This document shows positions 34,729 through 43,132 of a stretch of DNA of 64,000 nt, one piece after another. Source of the DNA: Rhizobium chutanense. GTDB lineage: Bacteria > Pseudomonadota > Alphaproteobacteria > Rhizobiales > Rhizobiaceae. The notes beneath the pieces are model-generated. The model was not told the DNA's origin and ran no database searches. It was given only the letters and a program-made list of their open reading frames with translations. The stretch lies in assembly GCF_002531935.1 (NCBI RefSeq), contig NZ_NWSV01000026.1, positions 1 through 64,000 on the forward strand, written 5' to 3'. Both the position numbers and the translations under genes were made by a program. Numbering within the stretch: the stretch's first letter is position 1; each line of letters starts with the position of its first letter.

Positions 34729-35607
34729 TCAGCTGGCGAAGCGGCCGGCGTCGGCGCCATAATAATTCAGGTAGCGGTCGGAAATGCTGGAGATCGGCAG
34801 CACGATCAGCACGTCGGTCGTGTTGAAGGCATGATCGACGACGGCGCTGGAGCCGACCATCGCGCCGAGGCGCAGATAGCCCTTGATGAGCGGCGGTAGG
34901 GCCATCAGCGCCCGCTTCGGGTTGATCGCCTCGACCGGCATCAGATCCATGTTGCGGGCGAGATCCGGCAGGGCGCCCACGGCCCATTCGTCCTTCGCCA
35001 GCACATTGTGGTAGAGGAAGGACAGCGCCAGCGCATGGCTTTCGAGATAGACGCCGGGGAACGAGGCGCAGCCGAACATGGCGCTGACGCCATGCTTCAG
35101 TGCATAGGCCCAGTTGCCCTGCCACAGAAGCTCGACGGTGCGCTTGGTGCGATATTCCGGCAGCACGCAGGAACGGCCGAGTTCCATGAAGCGCTTGTCC
35201 GGATGTTTGGCGATCAGGCTCTCGATCTCGAATTCGGAAGCCGAGTAAAAACCGCCATTGGCGATAGCGACATCCTGGCGCAACAGCCGGTAGGTGCCGA
35301 CGATCTGGTCTTCCGGATCGCCCTCGATCGTGCGGTCGAGAACCAGAAGATGGTCGCAGAAAGCGTCATAGGCATCGACATCCCGCTGGCGGCGCATGGC
35401 ATCCAGCGGCAGCTGCGCCTTCATTTCGTCGACGAAAACCCGGTAACGCACGGCCTGGGCGGCGTCGATCTCGCGCGTCGTTCGGGCAAGGCGGGTTTCC
35501 AGATTGCCGATGCGGCCGAGGATGTCGCCGTCCTTCTGCGCAGCCGCCGTCGACGGCCGTACAGCCTCCGCGGTGGTGTCACGATTCAGGATGTCGATGG
35601 CGGACAT
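34729..35607 (-). CDS. olsB: L-ornithine N-alpha-acyltransferase OlsB
   Basis: A 292-residue GNAT-fold acyltransferase that transfers a 3-hydroxyacyl group from ACP to ornithine, the first step of ornithine lipid, a phosphate-free membrane lipid. Seen: ARTTREIDAAQAVRYRVFVDEM, GRSCVLPEYRTKRTVELLWQG and MFGCASFPGVYLESHALALSFL, all typical of the hemolysin-like OlsB group. OlsA, the second enzyme, is at 17906-18703. No PhoB box is obvious in the 108 bases upstream. Confidence 0.9.
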   Translation of the reverse strand: MSAIDILNRDTTAEAVRPSTAAAQKDGDILGRIGNLETRLARTTREIDAAQAVRYRVFVDEMKAQLPLDAMRRQRDVDAYDAFCDHLLVLDRTIEGDPEDQIVGTYRLLRQDVAIANGGFYSASEFEIESLIAKHPDKRFMELGRSCVLPEYRTKRTVELLWQGNWAYALKHGVSAMFGCASFPGVYLESHALALSFLYHNVLAKDEWAVGALPDLARNMDLMPVEAINPKRALMALPPLIKGYLRLGAMVGSSAVVDHAFNTTDVLIVLPISSISDRYLNYYGADAGRFAS

Positions 35608-35695
35608 GACGATTCTCCCGTTGCCGGCTTATCGACGCCATAAAACACTTCTCTGCGACAGGAAAGTGACATATTGAATTTCCCGGCGCAAGAAG

Positions 35696-35715
35696 CGTGC
35701 CGGTCCCGCGGCACG
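35696..35715 (-). terminator. hairpin after the hybrid kinase gene
   Basis: CGTGCCG and CGGCACG pair around a six-base loop directly after the kinase stop codon; on the minus strand CTTCTTG follows. A modest terminator. Confidence 0.5.
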
Positions 35716-37998
35716 TTATCGCGCCTCTGCCCGGCGGGCGGAAAGTGCGGCGACCGCCTGAACTTCGGTCAGCAGCCGCAATGGGTCGACCGGCTTGACC
35801 ATCACGCGGTTGGCGCCGTTCAGCAGGACCTGGCGGCGTGAGTCGTCGCTCTTGTCGGCAGTCAGCACGATCACCGGCACCGAGGCAAGATCGAGCCGCC
35901 TTTCGTGGCCGCGCAGGCGCCCCAGCATGTCGATGCCGTTGCCACCGGGCATCGACAGGTCGCTGATGATGATGTCGGGCCGGGCGTTCGCCTCGCACAG
36001 GGCGCAATCGAGCAGCGCCTCGAAATCCTCGACATGGCGCACCTTATGCCCGCCCTTTTCCAGGACGACGCGCACCAGCATGGCATTGATCGGATCGTCC
36101 TCGCCAAGCAGGATATTGAGCCCGCCTGTGGTCGCCATCATCTCCGCCACCGAAAGGCCGAAGCCCGGCTGGTTGTCGTTCAGCGCGTCGCGTTTCTCCA
36201 TGCCGCGCATGCGCCCACGCAGCACGTCGATCAGCGATTGTTCGCGCAGCGGCCGGATCAGCCAGGCATCGAAAAGATCGAGCGGATGCGCGCTGCGCTC
36301 TTCCGGATTGACGAGCAGGACCTTGCGCAGGCCAAGGGCTGCGATTTCGGCGCGATCGGCCAGATGAGCGGAAAACTCCGCCGACATGCGATGGTCGATG
36401 ATAATATCGGTCGGCCGCTTGCCGCCGTTTGCCAAGCCGAGCAGCGTTGCCCGCGCGCTTTCTCCGTCGGCGACGAGATGGCAGAGGCCGCCGAGTGCGG
36501 TGATCGTCTCGGCGATGGCGGCGCGCGCCGCGCCTGCCGGCGCCAGAAGCACGACGCTGTTGCCGGCAAGCAGCGTATTGCGCCGGTCGGTACGCTCGCT
36601 GCCGATATCGACAGGGAAGCGGATGGTGAATTCGCTGCCTTTGCCCTTTTCGCCCGATACCGTCAGCGTGCCGTTGAATTCGCGGATGATCCGGGCGGAG
36701 ATCGCAAGGCCGAGCCCGGTGCCGCTGCTCTTGTCGGCAACGCTCCCGCCCTGCTCGAACTCGCCGAAGACGCGCGCCTGCTCCTCCGCCGTCATGCCGG
36801 GACCGCTATCGGTGACGATGATCGACAGGTTGTCCGCATCGAGCGACACGCGAATGAAAACGCCGCCGACCTGGGTGAACTTCACGGCATTGCCGATGAC
36901 GTTGAAGAGAACCTGGCGCAGCCGCGCCGGATCGAAGCTCATATTCTCCGGCACGTCGGATGAGACCGTGGCGCCGATCTCGATGCCTTTTTCATGTGCC
37001 CGGTGGGCGAGCATCTCGACGACGCTTTCCAAGAGCTTGCGCAGCGACTCCGAGCGTGGATGCAGCGCGAAGCGGCCGACCTCGATGGTGGAGAAATCGA
37101 GCAAATCCTCGACCAGCTGCGTCAGCGCGTGGCCGGACTGGCGGATATTCGCCAGATAGTCCTGCTGCTCCTGCGTCAGCCGCGTCTCGGCGAGCAGGTG
37201 CGTCATGCCGAGGATGCCGGAAAGCGGCGTGCGCACCTCGTGGCTGACGGTGGCAAGCAGCCTGGATTTGGCGGCGCTGTTATATTCGGCCTTCTGGCGG
37301 GCCTCCTCGCGGCCCTGGGCGATCAGCCGCTCGTCGGTCACATCTCGCGCCACGCTCTGCAGCAGCAGGCGGCCGTTTGCCGGATCGCGGGTGACGACGT
37401 CGCGCCAGAGAAAGATGCGCTGGCCGTCCGGCGTCGAGATCTCGACGTCGTAGCAGTGCGGTATCGGCCCGGGGCGGAAGGCAAGCCCGATCTCCTCACA
37501 GCTCAGTCCCTCCGGATGCAGTCGCCCGGTCAGGCGGCGAAACGTATCGTTGGCGGAGATGATGCGCCGGTCCATGCTGCGGCTGACGGTGATGTCGCCG
37601 AGCACGTCGTGCACATCGGCAAACAGCTTGGCGCCGTCGTTCCAGTCCGGCAGGGGTTTGCCGCCGCGCGGGGCTCGGCGCCGCCGAACCATCAGGACGG
37701 CATAGCTTGATATGACGGCAAGGCCGAGAACGACAAGACCGCCCGTCAGCAGCAGCGGATCGCCGGCATGGGCAAGCAGCGTCAGGATCATCGCGGCAAG
37801 CAGGCCGGCGCCGCCAAGCCAGTAGAACAGCAGACGCCGTGTCGCCGCAGGCGACCCCATCGGGCGATCGTCGGCTGCCTCGGGCGCCGATGCGCCGGGC
37901 CGCAGGGAGAGGCCCCCCATCCGCTCTTCATGCGGCTTGGCGGCGGGTCCGCCGAAGGCGGCGGACAATGTTTCCTGCAATTGCCCCAGACTTTGCAT
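35716..37998 (-). CDS. membrane-bound hybrid sensor histidine kinase
   Basis: A 760-residue kinase. Order: two membrane segments (about 54-76 and 82-104), PAS (about 125-220), HisKA with SHEVRTPL (His253), ATPase with N-box NVIGNAVKFT, DSGPG and GTGLGL, then two receiver domains. The first receiver (about 480-590) is degenerate: Asp535 remains but the acidic pair is lost and the conserved Lys is Arg (LIRPLR). The second (about 627-745) is intact: Glu633/Asp634, Asp680 (DLSMPG) and Lys735 (VKPVD). No partner response regulator is adjacent. lspA lies downstream of the start, on the same strand. Signal unknown. Confidence 0.93.
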   Translation of the reverse strand: MQSLGQLQETLSAAFGGPAAKPHEERMGGLSLRPGASAPEAADDRPMGSPAATRRLLFYWLGGAGLLAAMILTLLAHAGDPLLLTGGLVVLGLAVISSYAVLMVRRRRAPRGGKPLPDWNDGAKLFADVHDVLGDITVSRSMDRRIISANDTFRRLTGRLHPEGLSCEEIGLAFRPGPIPHCYDVEISTPDGQRIFLWRDVVTRDPANGRLLLQSVARDVTDERLIAQGREEARQKAEYNSAAKSRLLATVSHEVRTPLSGILGMTHLLAETRLTQEQQDYLANIRQSGHALTQLVEDLLDFSTIEVGRFALHPRSESLRKLLESVVEMLAHRAHEKGIEIGATVSSDVPENMSFDPARLRQVLFNVIGNAVKFTQVGGVFIRVSLDADNLSIIVTDSGPGMTAEEQARVFGEFEQGGSVADKSSGTGLGLAISARIIREFNGTLTVSGEKGKGSEFTIRFPVDIGSERTDRRNTLLAGNSVVLLAPAGAARAAIAETITALGGLCHLVADGESARATLLGLANGGKRPTDIIIDHRMSAEFSAHLADRAEIAALGLRKVLLVNPEERSAHPLDLFDAWLIRPLREQSLIDVLRGRMRGMEKRDALNDNQPGFGLSVAEMMATTGGLNILLGEDDPINAMLVRVVLEKGGHKVRHVEDFEALLDCALCEANARPDIIISDLSMPGGNGIDMLGRLRGHERRLDLASVPVIVLTADKSDDSRRQVLLNGANRVMVKPVDPLRLLTEVQAVAALSARRAEAR

Positions 37999-38053
37999 GC
38001 TATCTGGCTAACATGAGGCCTCTTCCGAATGCCTTCAGGAATTCGATAAGATT

Positions 38054-38557
38054 TTAGCGGCCGGCCTTTTTCGGCAGCAGCAGCTCGTCGAGAATGACGC
38101 AGCCGGCGCCGATGGTGATGAAGCTGTCGGCGAGATTGAAGACAGCGAAGGACCAGCTTTCGGTGTGGAACAGAATGTAATCGATGACGTGCCCATAGGC
38201 GAAGCGGTCGACGAGATTGCCGATCGCGCCGGCGATGATCAGCGCGTAGCCGAGATGGGCAAGCCAGCGGTCCTTTGCCGTGCGGTACCACAGCCAGACG
38301 ACGAAGGCGACGATGACGAGCCGCATGCCGACGATGAACCAGCCGTCCATGCCCGACAGCATCGAAAAGGCGACGCCGAGATTGTAAGTGCGGTAGAGCG
38401 CCAGCATCGGAATAACCGGCACGGCTTCTTCCAGCGGCAGGGTGTGATCGACGGCGATCTTGGCCACCTGGTCGATCAGAACGGCGATCAGGATGAAGAG
38501 GAGGATCGGCGCCGGGCGCGAAAACAGCGCGGGGCGGGCAGGCGTCTGTTCGGTCAT
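38054..38557 (-). CDS. lspA: lipoprotein signal peptidase (signal peptidase II)
   Basis: A 167-residue inner-membrane aspartyl protease with four membrane segments that cleaves the signal peptide of diacylated prolipoproteins. The catalytic pair is in GNLVDRFAYG and FNLADSFI. Its start overlaps the stop of the upstream methyltransferase gene by four bases. It precedes the hybrid kinase gene by 55 bases on the same strand. Confidence 0.96.
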   Translation of the reverse strand: MTEQTPARPALFSRPAPILLFILIAVLIDQVAKIAVDHTLPLEEAVPVIPMLALYRTYNLGVAFSMLSGMDGWFIVGMRLVIVAFVVWLWYRTAKDRWLAHLGYALIIAGAIGNLVDRFAYGHVIDYILFHTESWSFAVFNLADSFITIGAGCVILDELLLPKKAGR

Positions 38558-39414
38558 TTGCCCTCGGCAAGTGAGAGGAGGTGGCGGCGCGCCTCGAAAA
38601 GCATGACGGCGGTGGCGACGGCAAGGTTCAGGGAATCGGCGCGCCCCTGCTGGGGAATGCGGGCGAGCGCGTCCGCCTCCCTGGCGAGCTGATCGGGCAG
38701 GCCGGACTGCTCATTGCCCATCAGGAGCACGACGGGCTTTTTCCGGTAGTCGATCGTGCGGTAATCGACCGCGCCGGCAAGATGGGTCGCGACGATTGAA
38801 ATGCCGGCCGATTTCCGCCAGGCGATGAATTCCTCCGGCGTCGCCCGCGCGACGGGAACGGCGAAGACCGAGCCCATGGTGGCCCTGACCGTTTCGAGCG
38901 AGAAGGGATCGGTCGCCTCTCCGACCAGAATGACGCCCGAGGCGCCGGCCGCATCCACTGTCCGGATGATGGTGCCGAGATTGCCGGGATCGCGCACCCG
39001 GTCGAGCGCCACCCAGGTCTCGCCGTCCCTCGGCCTGATGTCCCTCAGCGGCTTCCAGCGCTGCTCGAAGATGCCGACGACCATTTGCGGGTTGTCGCGG
39101 CGGGTGATCGAGGCGATGACCTTTTCGCTGACTTCGAGTACCAGCCCGCCCGCGGCGACGGTCCTTGCCGCCATCTGCTCGACCAGCGGCTTGCCCTTGG
39201 CGGCCTTGGCATAGACCAGCGTGCGGATCGTCCAGCCGAGCTCGATCGCATCGATGACGAGCTTCAGTCCTTCGGCCAGGAAAGTCCCGCTTTCCTCCCG
39301 CGACTTCTTGTTCGTCAGTGCCTTGATGTCCTTGATGATCGGATTGGCAAGCGAGGTCACCTCCTTCACCTGCCCGACCCTGCGCGGTCCCTGATCGTGG
39401 AAGTCCTTGCTCAT
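38554..39414 (-). CDS. TrmH/SpoU-family RNA 2'-O-methyltransferase
   Basis: A 286-residue SPOUT methyltransferase: an N-terminal substrate-binding domain (SLANPIIKDIKAL, FLAEGLKLVIDAI) and the SpoU core with LDRVRDPGNLGTIIRT, GSVFAVPV, LLMGNEQSGLPDQL and SLNLAVATAVMLFE that form the trefoil-knot SAM site. Relatives modify 23S rRNA (RlmB-like) or tRNA; target uncertain. The frame stays open upstream into the next gene; the ATG that overlaps its stop (ATGA) is the natural start. Confidence 0.9.
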   Translation of the reverse strand: MSKDFHDQGPRRVGQVKEVTSLANPIIKDIKALTNKKSREESGTFLAEGLKLVIDAIELGWTIRTLVYAKAAKGKPLVEQMAARTVAAGGLVLEVSEKVIASITRRDNPQMVVGIFEQRWKPLRDIRPRDGETWVALDRVRDPGNLGTIIRTVDAAGASGVILVGEATDPFSLETVRATMGSVFAVPVARATPEEFIAWRKSAGISIVATHLAGAVDYRTIDYRKKPVVLLMGNEQSGLPDQLAREADALARIPQQGRADSLNLAVATAVMLFEARRHLLSLAEGK

Positions 39415-40508
39415 TTCGGCACCCAGCGGGAAAAGAGGGAGGTGGAAAGCGCGCGGCCCTGCGTCTTGCCGTCGAGGCCCGCCTCGCGAATGACCAGCTC
39501 GCCGGATTCGACCGCGCCGCCGGCGCCGCGCATCGTCTCGCGCATCAGCTCGTGGATCGAATAGAAGCTGGCGCGGATCGAATAGGCCGTCAGCACCAGG
39601 CCCACCGCCTTCGGCGACAGGATCTCGCGGCAGACATCGAGCATCAGGGGAAGATGCTCGAAGAGATGCCAGACTTCGCCGTTCGGGCCGCGGCCGAATT
39701 TCGGCGGATCGGTGAGGATGATGTCGTACTGGCTGCCGCGGCGTTCCTCGCGCAGGATGAATTTCATCGCATCCTCGCAGATCCAGCGGATCGGCAGCTT
39801 CTCCATGCGCCCGAGCGCCTGGTTTTCCCGCGCCCAGCCGATTGCCTTCTTCGAGGCGTCGACATGGGTGACTTCGGCGCCGGCGGCTGCGGCAACCAGC
39901 GAGGCGACGCCGGTATAGCCGAAAAGATTCAGCACTTTCAGCGGCCGGCCGGCCTTTTCGGCCTGATCCTTCATCCAGCTCCAGTGCACGATCTGCTCCG
40001 GGAAAACCCCGACATGACGGAAGGAGGTGAAACGGCCGAGGAAATCGACGCCGAGCAGATTGAGCGGCCAGGTCTCGCCGAGCGCCTCTTTCGGGAAACG
40101 CCAGCGGCCGGTGCCTTCCTCGTCGGTATCGCCGGTGAAGACGGCGTCGACCTTTTCCCAGACATGGGCGGGCAGCGACGGTCGCCACAGCGCCTGGGCC
40201 TCCGGGCGGATGATGCGGTAGGGACCGTATTGCTCCAGCTTTTCGCCGTTGCCGCTGTCGATCAGGTGGAAGTCGCCGGCCCCGAGCGATTCGAGGATGA
40301 CGGGCACGCGCTCGGTCGGGCGCTCGCCGCTGCGTGTCATCAGCGGGCGCTCGATGGCGGCAGGGACAGCAGCCTCGCGCGCCGTCTCGCGGGCCGCCGC
40401 AGGCCGGACGACCGGCTTCGGCGGCCGGCCGGCCCGGTCGTCCCTGCGGCTTTCACCGGACGGACCTGACGTCTTCTTCTGGCCCGGCCGGCGTTCTTTC
40501 TGTTTCAA
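39411..40508 (-). CDS. class I SAM-dependent rRNA methyltransferase (RlmI/RlmK-like)
   Basis: A 365-residue protein. Residues 1-60 are basic and Pro/Arg-rich, likely disordered RNA-binding tail. The core (about 170-360) has VLNLFGYTGVASLVAAAAGAEVTHVDASK in two halves for SAM binding, and LTDPPKFGRGP, the DPPxF motif of m5C/m2G rRNA methyltransferases. The PUA domain of RlmI is not evident. It is cotranscribed with the SpoU-type gene and lspA by overlapping start and stop codons. Confidence 0.88.
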   Translation of the reverse strand: MKQKERRPGQKKTSGPSGESRRDDRAGRPPKPVVRPAAARETAREAAVPAAIERPLMTRSGERPTERVPVILESLGAGDFHLIDSGNGEKLEQYGPYRIIRPEAQALWRPSLPAHVWEKVDAVFTGDTDEEGTGRWRFPKEALGETWPLNLLGVDFLGRFTSFRHVGVFPEQIVHWSWMKDQAEKAGRPLKVLNLFGYTGVASLVAAAAGAEVTHVDASKKAIGWARENQALGRMEKLPIRWICEDAMKFILREERRGSQYDIILTDPPKFGRGPNGEVWHLFEHLPLMLDVCREILSPKAVGLVLTAYSIRASFYSIHELMRETMRGAGGAVESGELVIREAGLDGKTQGRALSTSLFSRWVPK

Positions 40509-40661
40509 CGTGTTTTTCCGCGTGTCTGTCGGGGTGTCTTCACGAGCGGCTGCGTCTTTTGCAGCGCCCTTTGAATTATGCAGTAGCCCAGAAAACCGTA
40601 CCGGATCAACTGCGCGTCGACCGGACTTGGGGCGAGAGCACAGCTTGTCCCGGCGTGGCCC

Positions 40662-41267
40662 CTATTTCAAGCCTTCGCTCGCCCGGCTACGAAGCCAGCT
40701 TTCGGCCGCATAAAGGGCGGCGACATGCATCGATTGCAGGATGACCGCGCCGGACTCGATGTCGCCGAGGACGGCAGCAAGATCGGCAAACAGCAGCCCG
40801 ACCTTCTCGCCGGGGTCGAAACGCGGTTCGCCGGCTTTGCTGAGGCCGAGCGCCAGCCAGCTCGTCACCATGTTGCTCTGGCTGGCGGCATTCGGATAGG
40901 AGGTCAGCAGCCTGACGAAGGTCGAGGCCTCATAGCCGGTCTCTTCCCGCAATTCGCGCCGTGCTGCCGCCAACCCCGCATCGCCGGTCTCGCTATCGCC
41001 AGCTTCGATATCTCCAGGCTCGACGCCGCCGGAAACGAGGCCGAGCACGATCTCGCCGCGGCCGTGCCGGTATTCCCGCGTCAGCAGCACCCGCCCGTCG
41101 GGCATGACGGGAACGACGTTGATCCAATCGGGATAGTCGAGCACATGGAAGGGCGCGACGACGATTCCATCGGCGGTGAGGCAATCGTCGCTCCGCAGCC
41201 TGATCCAGCGGTCCTCATAGGTGATGCGGCTTGCCGTCACGCTCCAGGGCTTCACGTCGTCGTCCAT
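40662..41267 (-). CDS. NUDIX hydrolase
   Basis: A 201-residue NUDIX protein of the ADP-ribose pyrophosphatase-like type. The Nudix box ends in RELREETGY; the first Glu of the canonical pattern is Asp and the loop before it carries a short acidic insert (GDIEAGDSETGD), so the box reads GX5DX7RELREETGY. AAGGAG precedes the ATG of MDDDVKP. Substrate unknown. The region between this gene and the methyltransferase, 153 bases, shows no further gene. Confidence 0.85.
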   Translation of the reverse strand: MDDDVKPWSVTASRITYEDRWIRLRSDDCLTADGIVVAPFHVLDYPDWINVVPVMPDGRVLLTREYRHGRGEIVLGLVSGGVEPGDIEAGDSETGDAGLAAARRELREETGYEASTFVRLLTSYPNAASQSNMVTSWLALGLSKAGEPRFDPGEKVGLLFADLAAVLGDIESGAVILQSMHVAALYAAESWLRSRASEGLK

Positions 41268-41366
41268 CGCCGGCTCCTTGCTTCGAACGCAGATAACATT
41301 CCTTTCCGGCGTGGCAAATAGCCTCCCCGCTGGATAAGGTGAGCGAATCGGAGATGGGGCTATCGA

Positions 41367-41822
41367 ATGGATTTTACCGGCGAAGAAAACATCGCCGCGC
41401 CGCGGGACGTCGTCTGGGCAGCACTCAACGATCCCGAGATCATGCGCGGCTGCATCCCCGGCTGCCAGAGCATCGAGCGGCTGTCGCCCGATATTTTCGA
41501 GGCGACGATCAAGGTCAGCTTCAGCCTGCTGTCGGCCACCTTCCATGGATTGCTGACGCTTTCCAATGTCGATGCGCCGAAGAGCTACACACTGTCGGCC
41601 GAAGGCAAGGGTGGTCTTGCCGGCTTCGCCAAGGGCAGCGCCGATATCGTGCTCGAGCCAAGCGGCGGCGCGACCATCCTGCATTATCGGGCAAAGGCCG
41701 AACTCGGCGGCAGGCTCGCGCAGTTCGGCGCCCGCCTGCTCGATTCGACCTCGCAGAGGCTCGCCGTAGGGTTCTTTTCCGATTTCAACGCTGCCGTCGT
41801 CGCGAAGATGGCGGCTGGCTGA
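41367..41822 (+). CDS. CoxG/SRPBCC-family protein
   Basis: A 151-residue single-domain SRPBCC protein of the CoxG (carbon monoxide dehydrogenase subunit G) family: MDFTGEENIAAPRDVVWAALNDPEI, IPGCQSIE, then the SADIVLEP strand and the long C-terminal helix. In CO dehydrogenase clusters CoxG anchors the enzyme to the membrane, but isolated copies such as this one have no known job. No molybdenum hydroxylase genes are nearby. Confidence 0.88.
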   Translation: MDFTGEENIAAPRDVVWAALNDPEIMRGCIPGCQSIERLSPDIFEATIKVSFSLLSATFHGLLTLSNVDAPKSYTLSAEGKGGLAGFAKGSADIVLEPSGGATILHYRAKAELGGRLAQFGARLLDSTSQRLAVGFFSDFNAAVVAKMAAG

Positions 41823-41883
41823 TCCCGCCCAGCGCATGGGTTTCGGACTTGGCGCGGGGGAGGGCTTCGGTTAAATCGACGTC

Positions 41884-42318
41884 ATGACGTGGACAATCAG
41901 GCCGCCGCGGGCGGAAGACCAGGAAGTGCTCGCGGAGATTTATCTTTCCGTGCGCCGTCAAACATTCGTCTGGGTCGACCCCGGCAAGTTCTACCGCGAG
42001 GATTTCGCCGCCCACACCAATGGCGAGACCGTCTTCGTCTGCGAGCAGGAAAACGGCGGTGTCGCCGGCTTCCTGTCGCTCTGGCCGGCCGATGATTTCA
42101 TTCACATGCTTTATATAAGGCCGGAGTTCCAGGGGCGCGGCGCCGGGACGGCGCTGCTGCAGGCGCTGCCGGAATGGCCGCAGCACCGATACCGGCTGAA
42201 ATGCCTGGTGAAGAACCGGCGAGCGAAAGCCTTCTACCTCGCCCACGGCTTCCGCCTGACCGGCAACGGCGCGTCGCCGGAGGGCGACTATGAGGAACTG
42301 AGCTTTTTTCCGCTGTAA
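41884..42318 (+). CDS. GNAT-family N-acetyltransferase
   Basis: A 144-residue acetyltransferase. Acetyl-CoA binding lies in PEFQGRGAGTALLQA (about 80-95), and NRRAKAFYLAHGFRLTG is the C-terminal motif of the fold. The substrate cannot be predicted. It follows the CoxG-like gene by 61 bases on the same strand and converges on the LapA-type gene. Confidence 0.87.
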   Translation: MTWTIRPPRAEDQEVLAEIYLSVRRQTFVWVDPGKFYREDFAAHTNGETVFVCEQENGGVAGFLSLWPADDFIHMLYIRPEFQGRGAGTALLQALPEWPQHRYRLKCLVKNRRAKAFYLAHGFRLTGNGASPEGDYEELSFFPL

Positions 42319-42340
42319 TCGGTCGCGATATTTCGCGCGG

Positions 42341-42673
42341 TTACCGTGCCGGCAGCTGCCCGGCGATTTCCTCGGCGCGGCTCTTGTGGCGGTCGGCCTC
42401 GCCCTGCCAGCGGATGGCTTCCTTGGCTTCGGTGCGGGCGCGTTTGCGGTGTTTGCCCTGGCTGAACCAGGTGGCGGCCGAGCCGATCAGCATGCCTGCG
42501 ATCAGGGCGATGAACAGGAAGACGAAGAAGGGCGCGGAAACCGCAAGCACCTGATCGTCAGGCCGGAACGGATTGAAGGCGAGCGTGACGCTTTGCCGGT
42601 TGGCGACGCAGAAGACAATGAGGATGACGCCGAGCGGCAGCAGAATCAACAGGTTGACGATCTTCTTGGCCAT
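42341..42673 (-). CDS. LapA-domain (DUF1049) membrane protein
   Basis: A 110-residue protein with two membrane segments (about 5-25 and 43-65) and a basic, helical cytoplasmic tail (KHRKRARTEAKEAIRWQ). LapA-domain proteins in E. coli help assemble lipopolysaccharide with LapB; here the partner is missing nearby, so the role is uncertain. It lies downstream of ihfB and sppA; a hairpin separates it from ihfB. Confidence 0.85.
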   Translation of the reverse strand: MAKKIVNLLILLPLGVILIVFCVANRQSVTLAFNPFRPDDQVLAVSAPFFVFLFIALIAGMLIGSAATWFSQGKHRKRARTEAKEAIRWQGEADRHKSRAEEIAGQLPAR

Positions 42674-42710
42674 TGGAGGTCTCCATGCGTCGGCGTTTTA
42701 TATCAACGTA

Positions 42711-42744
42711 TCGGCCCGAAAATCGATTCCGATTTTCGGGCCGA
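42711..42744. repeat. perfect 15-pair hairpin between ihfB and the LapA-type gene
   Basis: TCGGCCCGAAAATCG and CGATTTTCGGGCCGA flank a four-base ATTC loop. No T-run follows on either strand. It may cut ihfB from the downstream gene or be a rhizobial interspersed palindrome. Confidence 0.65.
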
Positions 42745-42803
42745 CAGGCTAGCAGAATAGGAAAACGGCGATCGAGTTCAAGTGCGGTTTCGCCGCAGGC
42801 GGC

Positions 42804-43103
42804 TCAATCCTCTTCGTCGGCCTGGCCGGGATTCAGCCGCTCGCGCAGCTCCTTGCCGGTCTTGAAGAAGGGAACCCACTTCTCCTCGACGAAGACGGTA
42901 TCGCCGGTGCGCGGGTTGCGGCCGGAACGGGAGGGGCGGTTCTTGACCGAAAACGCGCCGAAGCCGCGCAATTCGACGCGGTTGCCCGCGGCCAGTGCAT
43001 CCGTGATCTCGTCGAGAACCGCGTTGACGATATTCTCGACGTCGCGATGATAGAGATGCGGGTTGCGTGCCGCAACAATCTGCACCAATTCGGACTTGAT
43101 CAC
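42804..43103 (-). CDS. ihfB: integration host factor beta subunit
   Basis: A 99-residue HU/IHF-fold DNA-bending protein that works with IhfA, helping sigma-54 activators loop DNA (rpoN lies 3.5 kb away). Seen: MIKSELVQIVAARNPHL, the arm RGFGAFSVKNRPSRSGRNPRTG in parts (the intercalating Pro is in the NP of GRNPRTG) and the acidic tail. sppA ends 29 bases upstream, suggesting cotranscription. Confidence 0.94.
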   Translation of the reverse strand: MIKSELVQIVAARNPHLYHRDVENIVNAVLDEITDALAAGNRVELRGFGAFSVKNRPSRSGRNPRTGDTVFVEEKWVPFFKTGKELRERLNPGQADEED

Positions 43104-43132
43104 CTTCGCCCCCTTAAATTATTGATTTCTTA

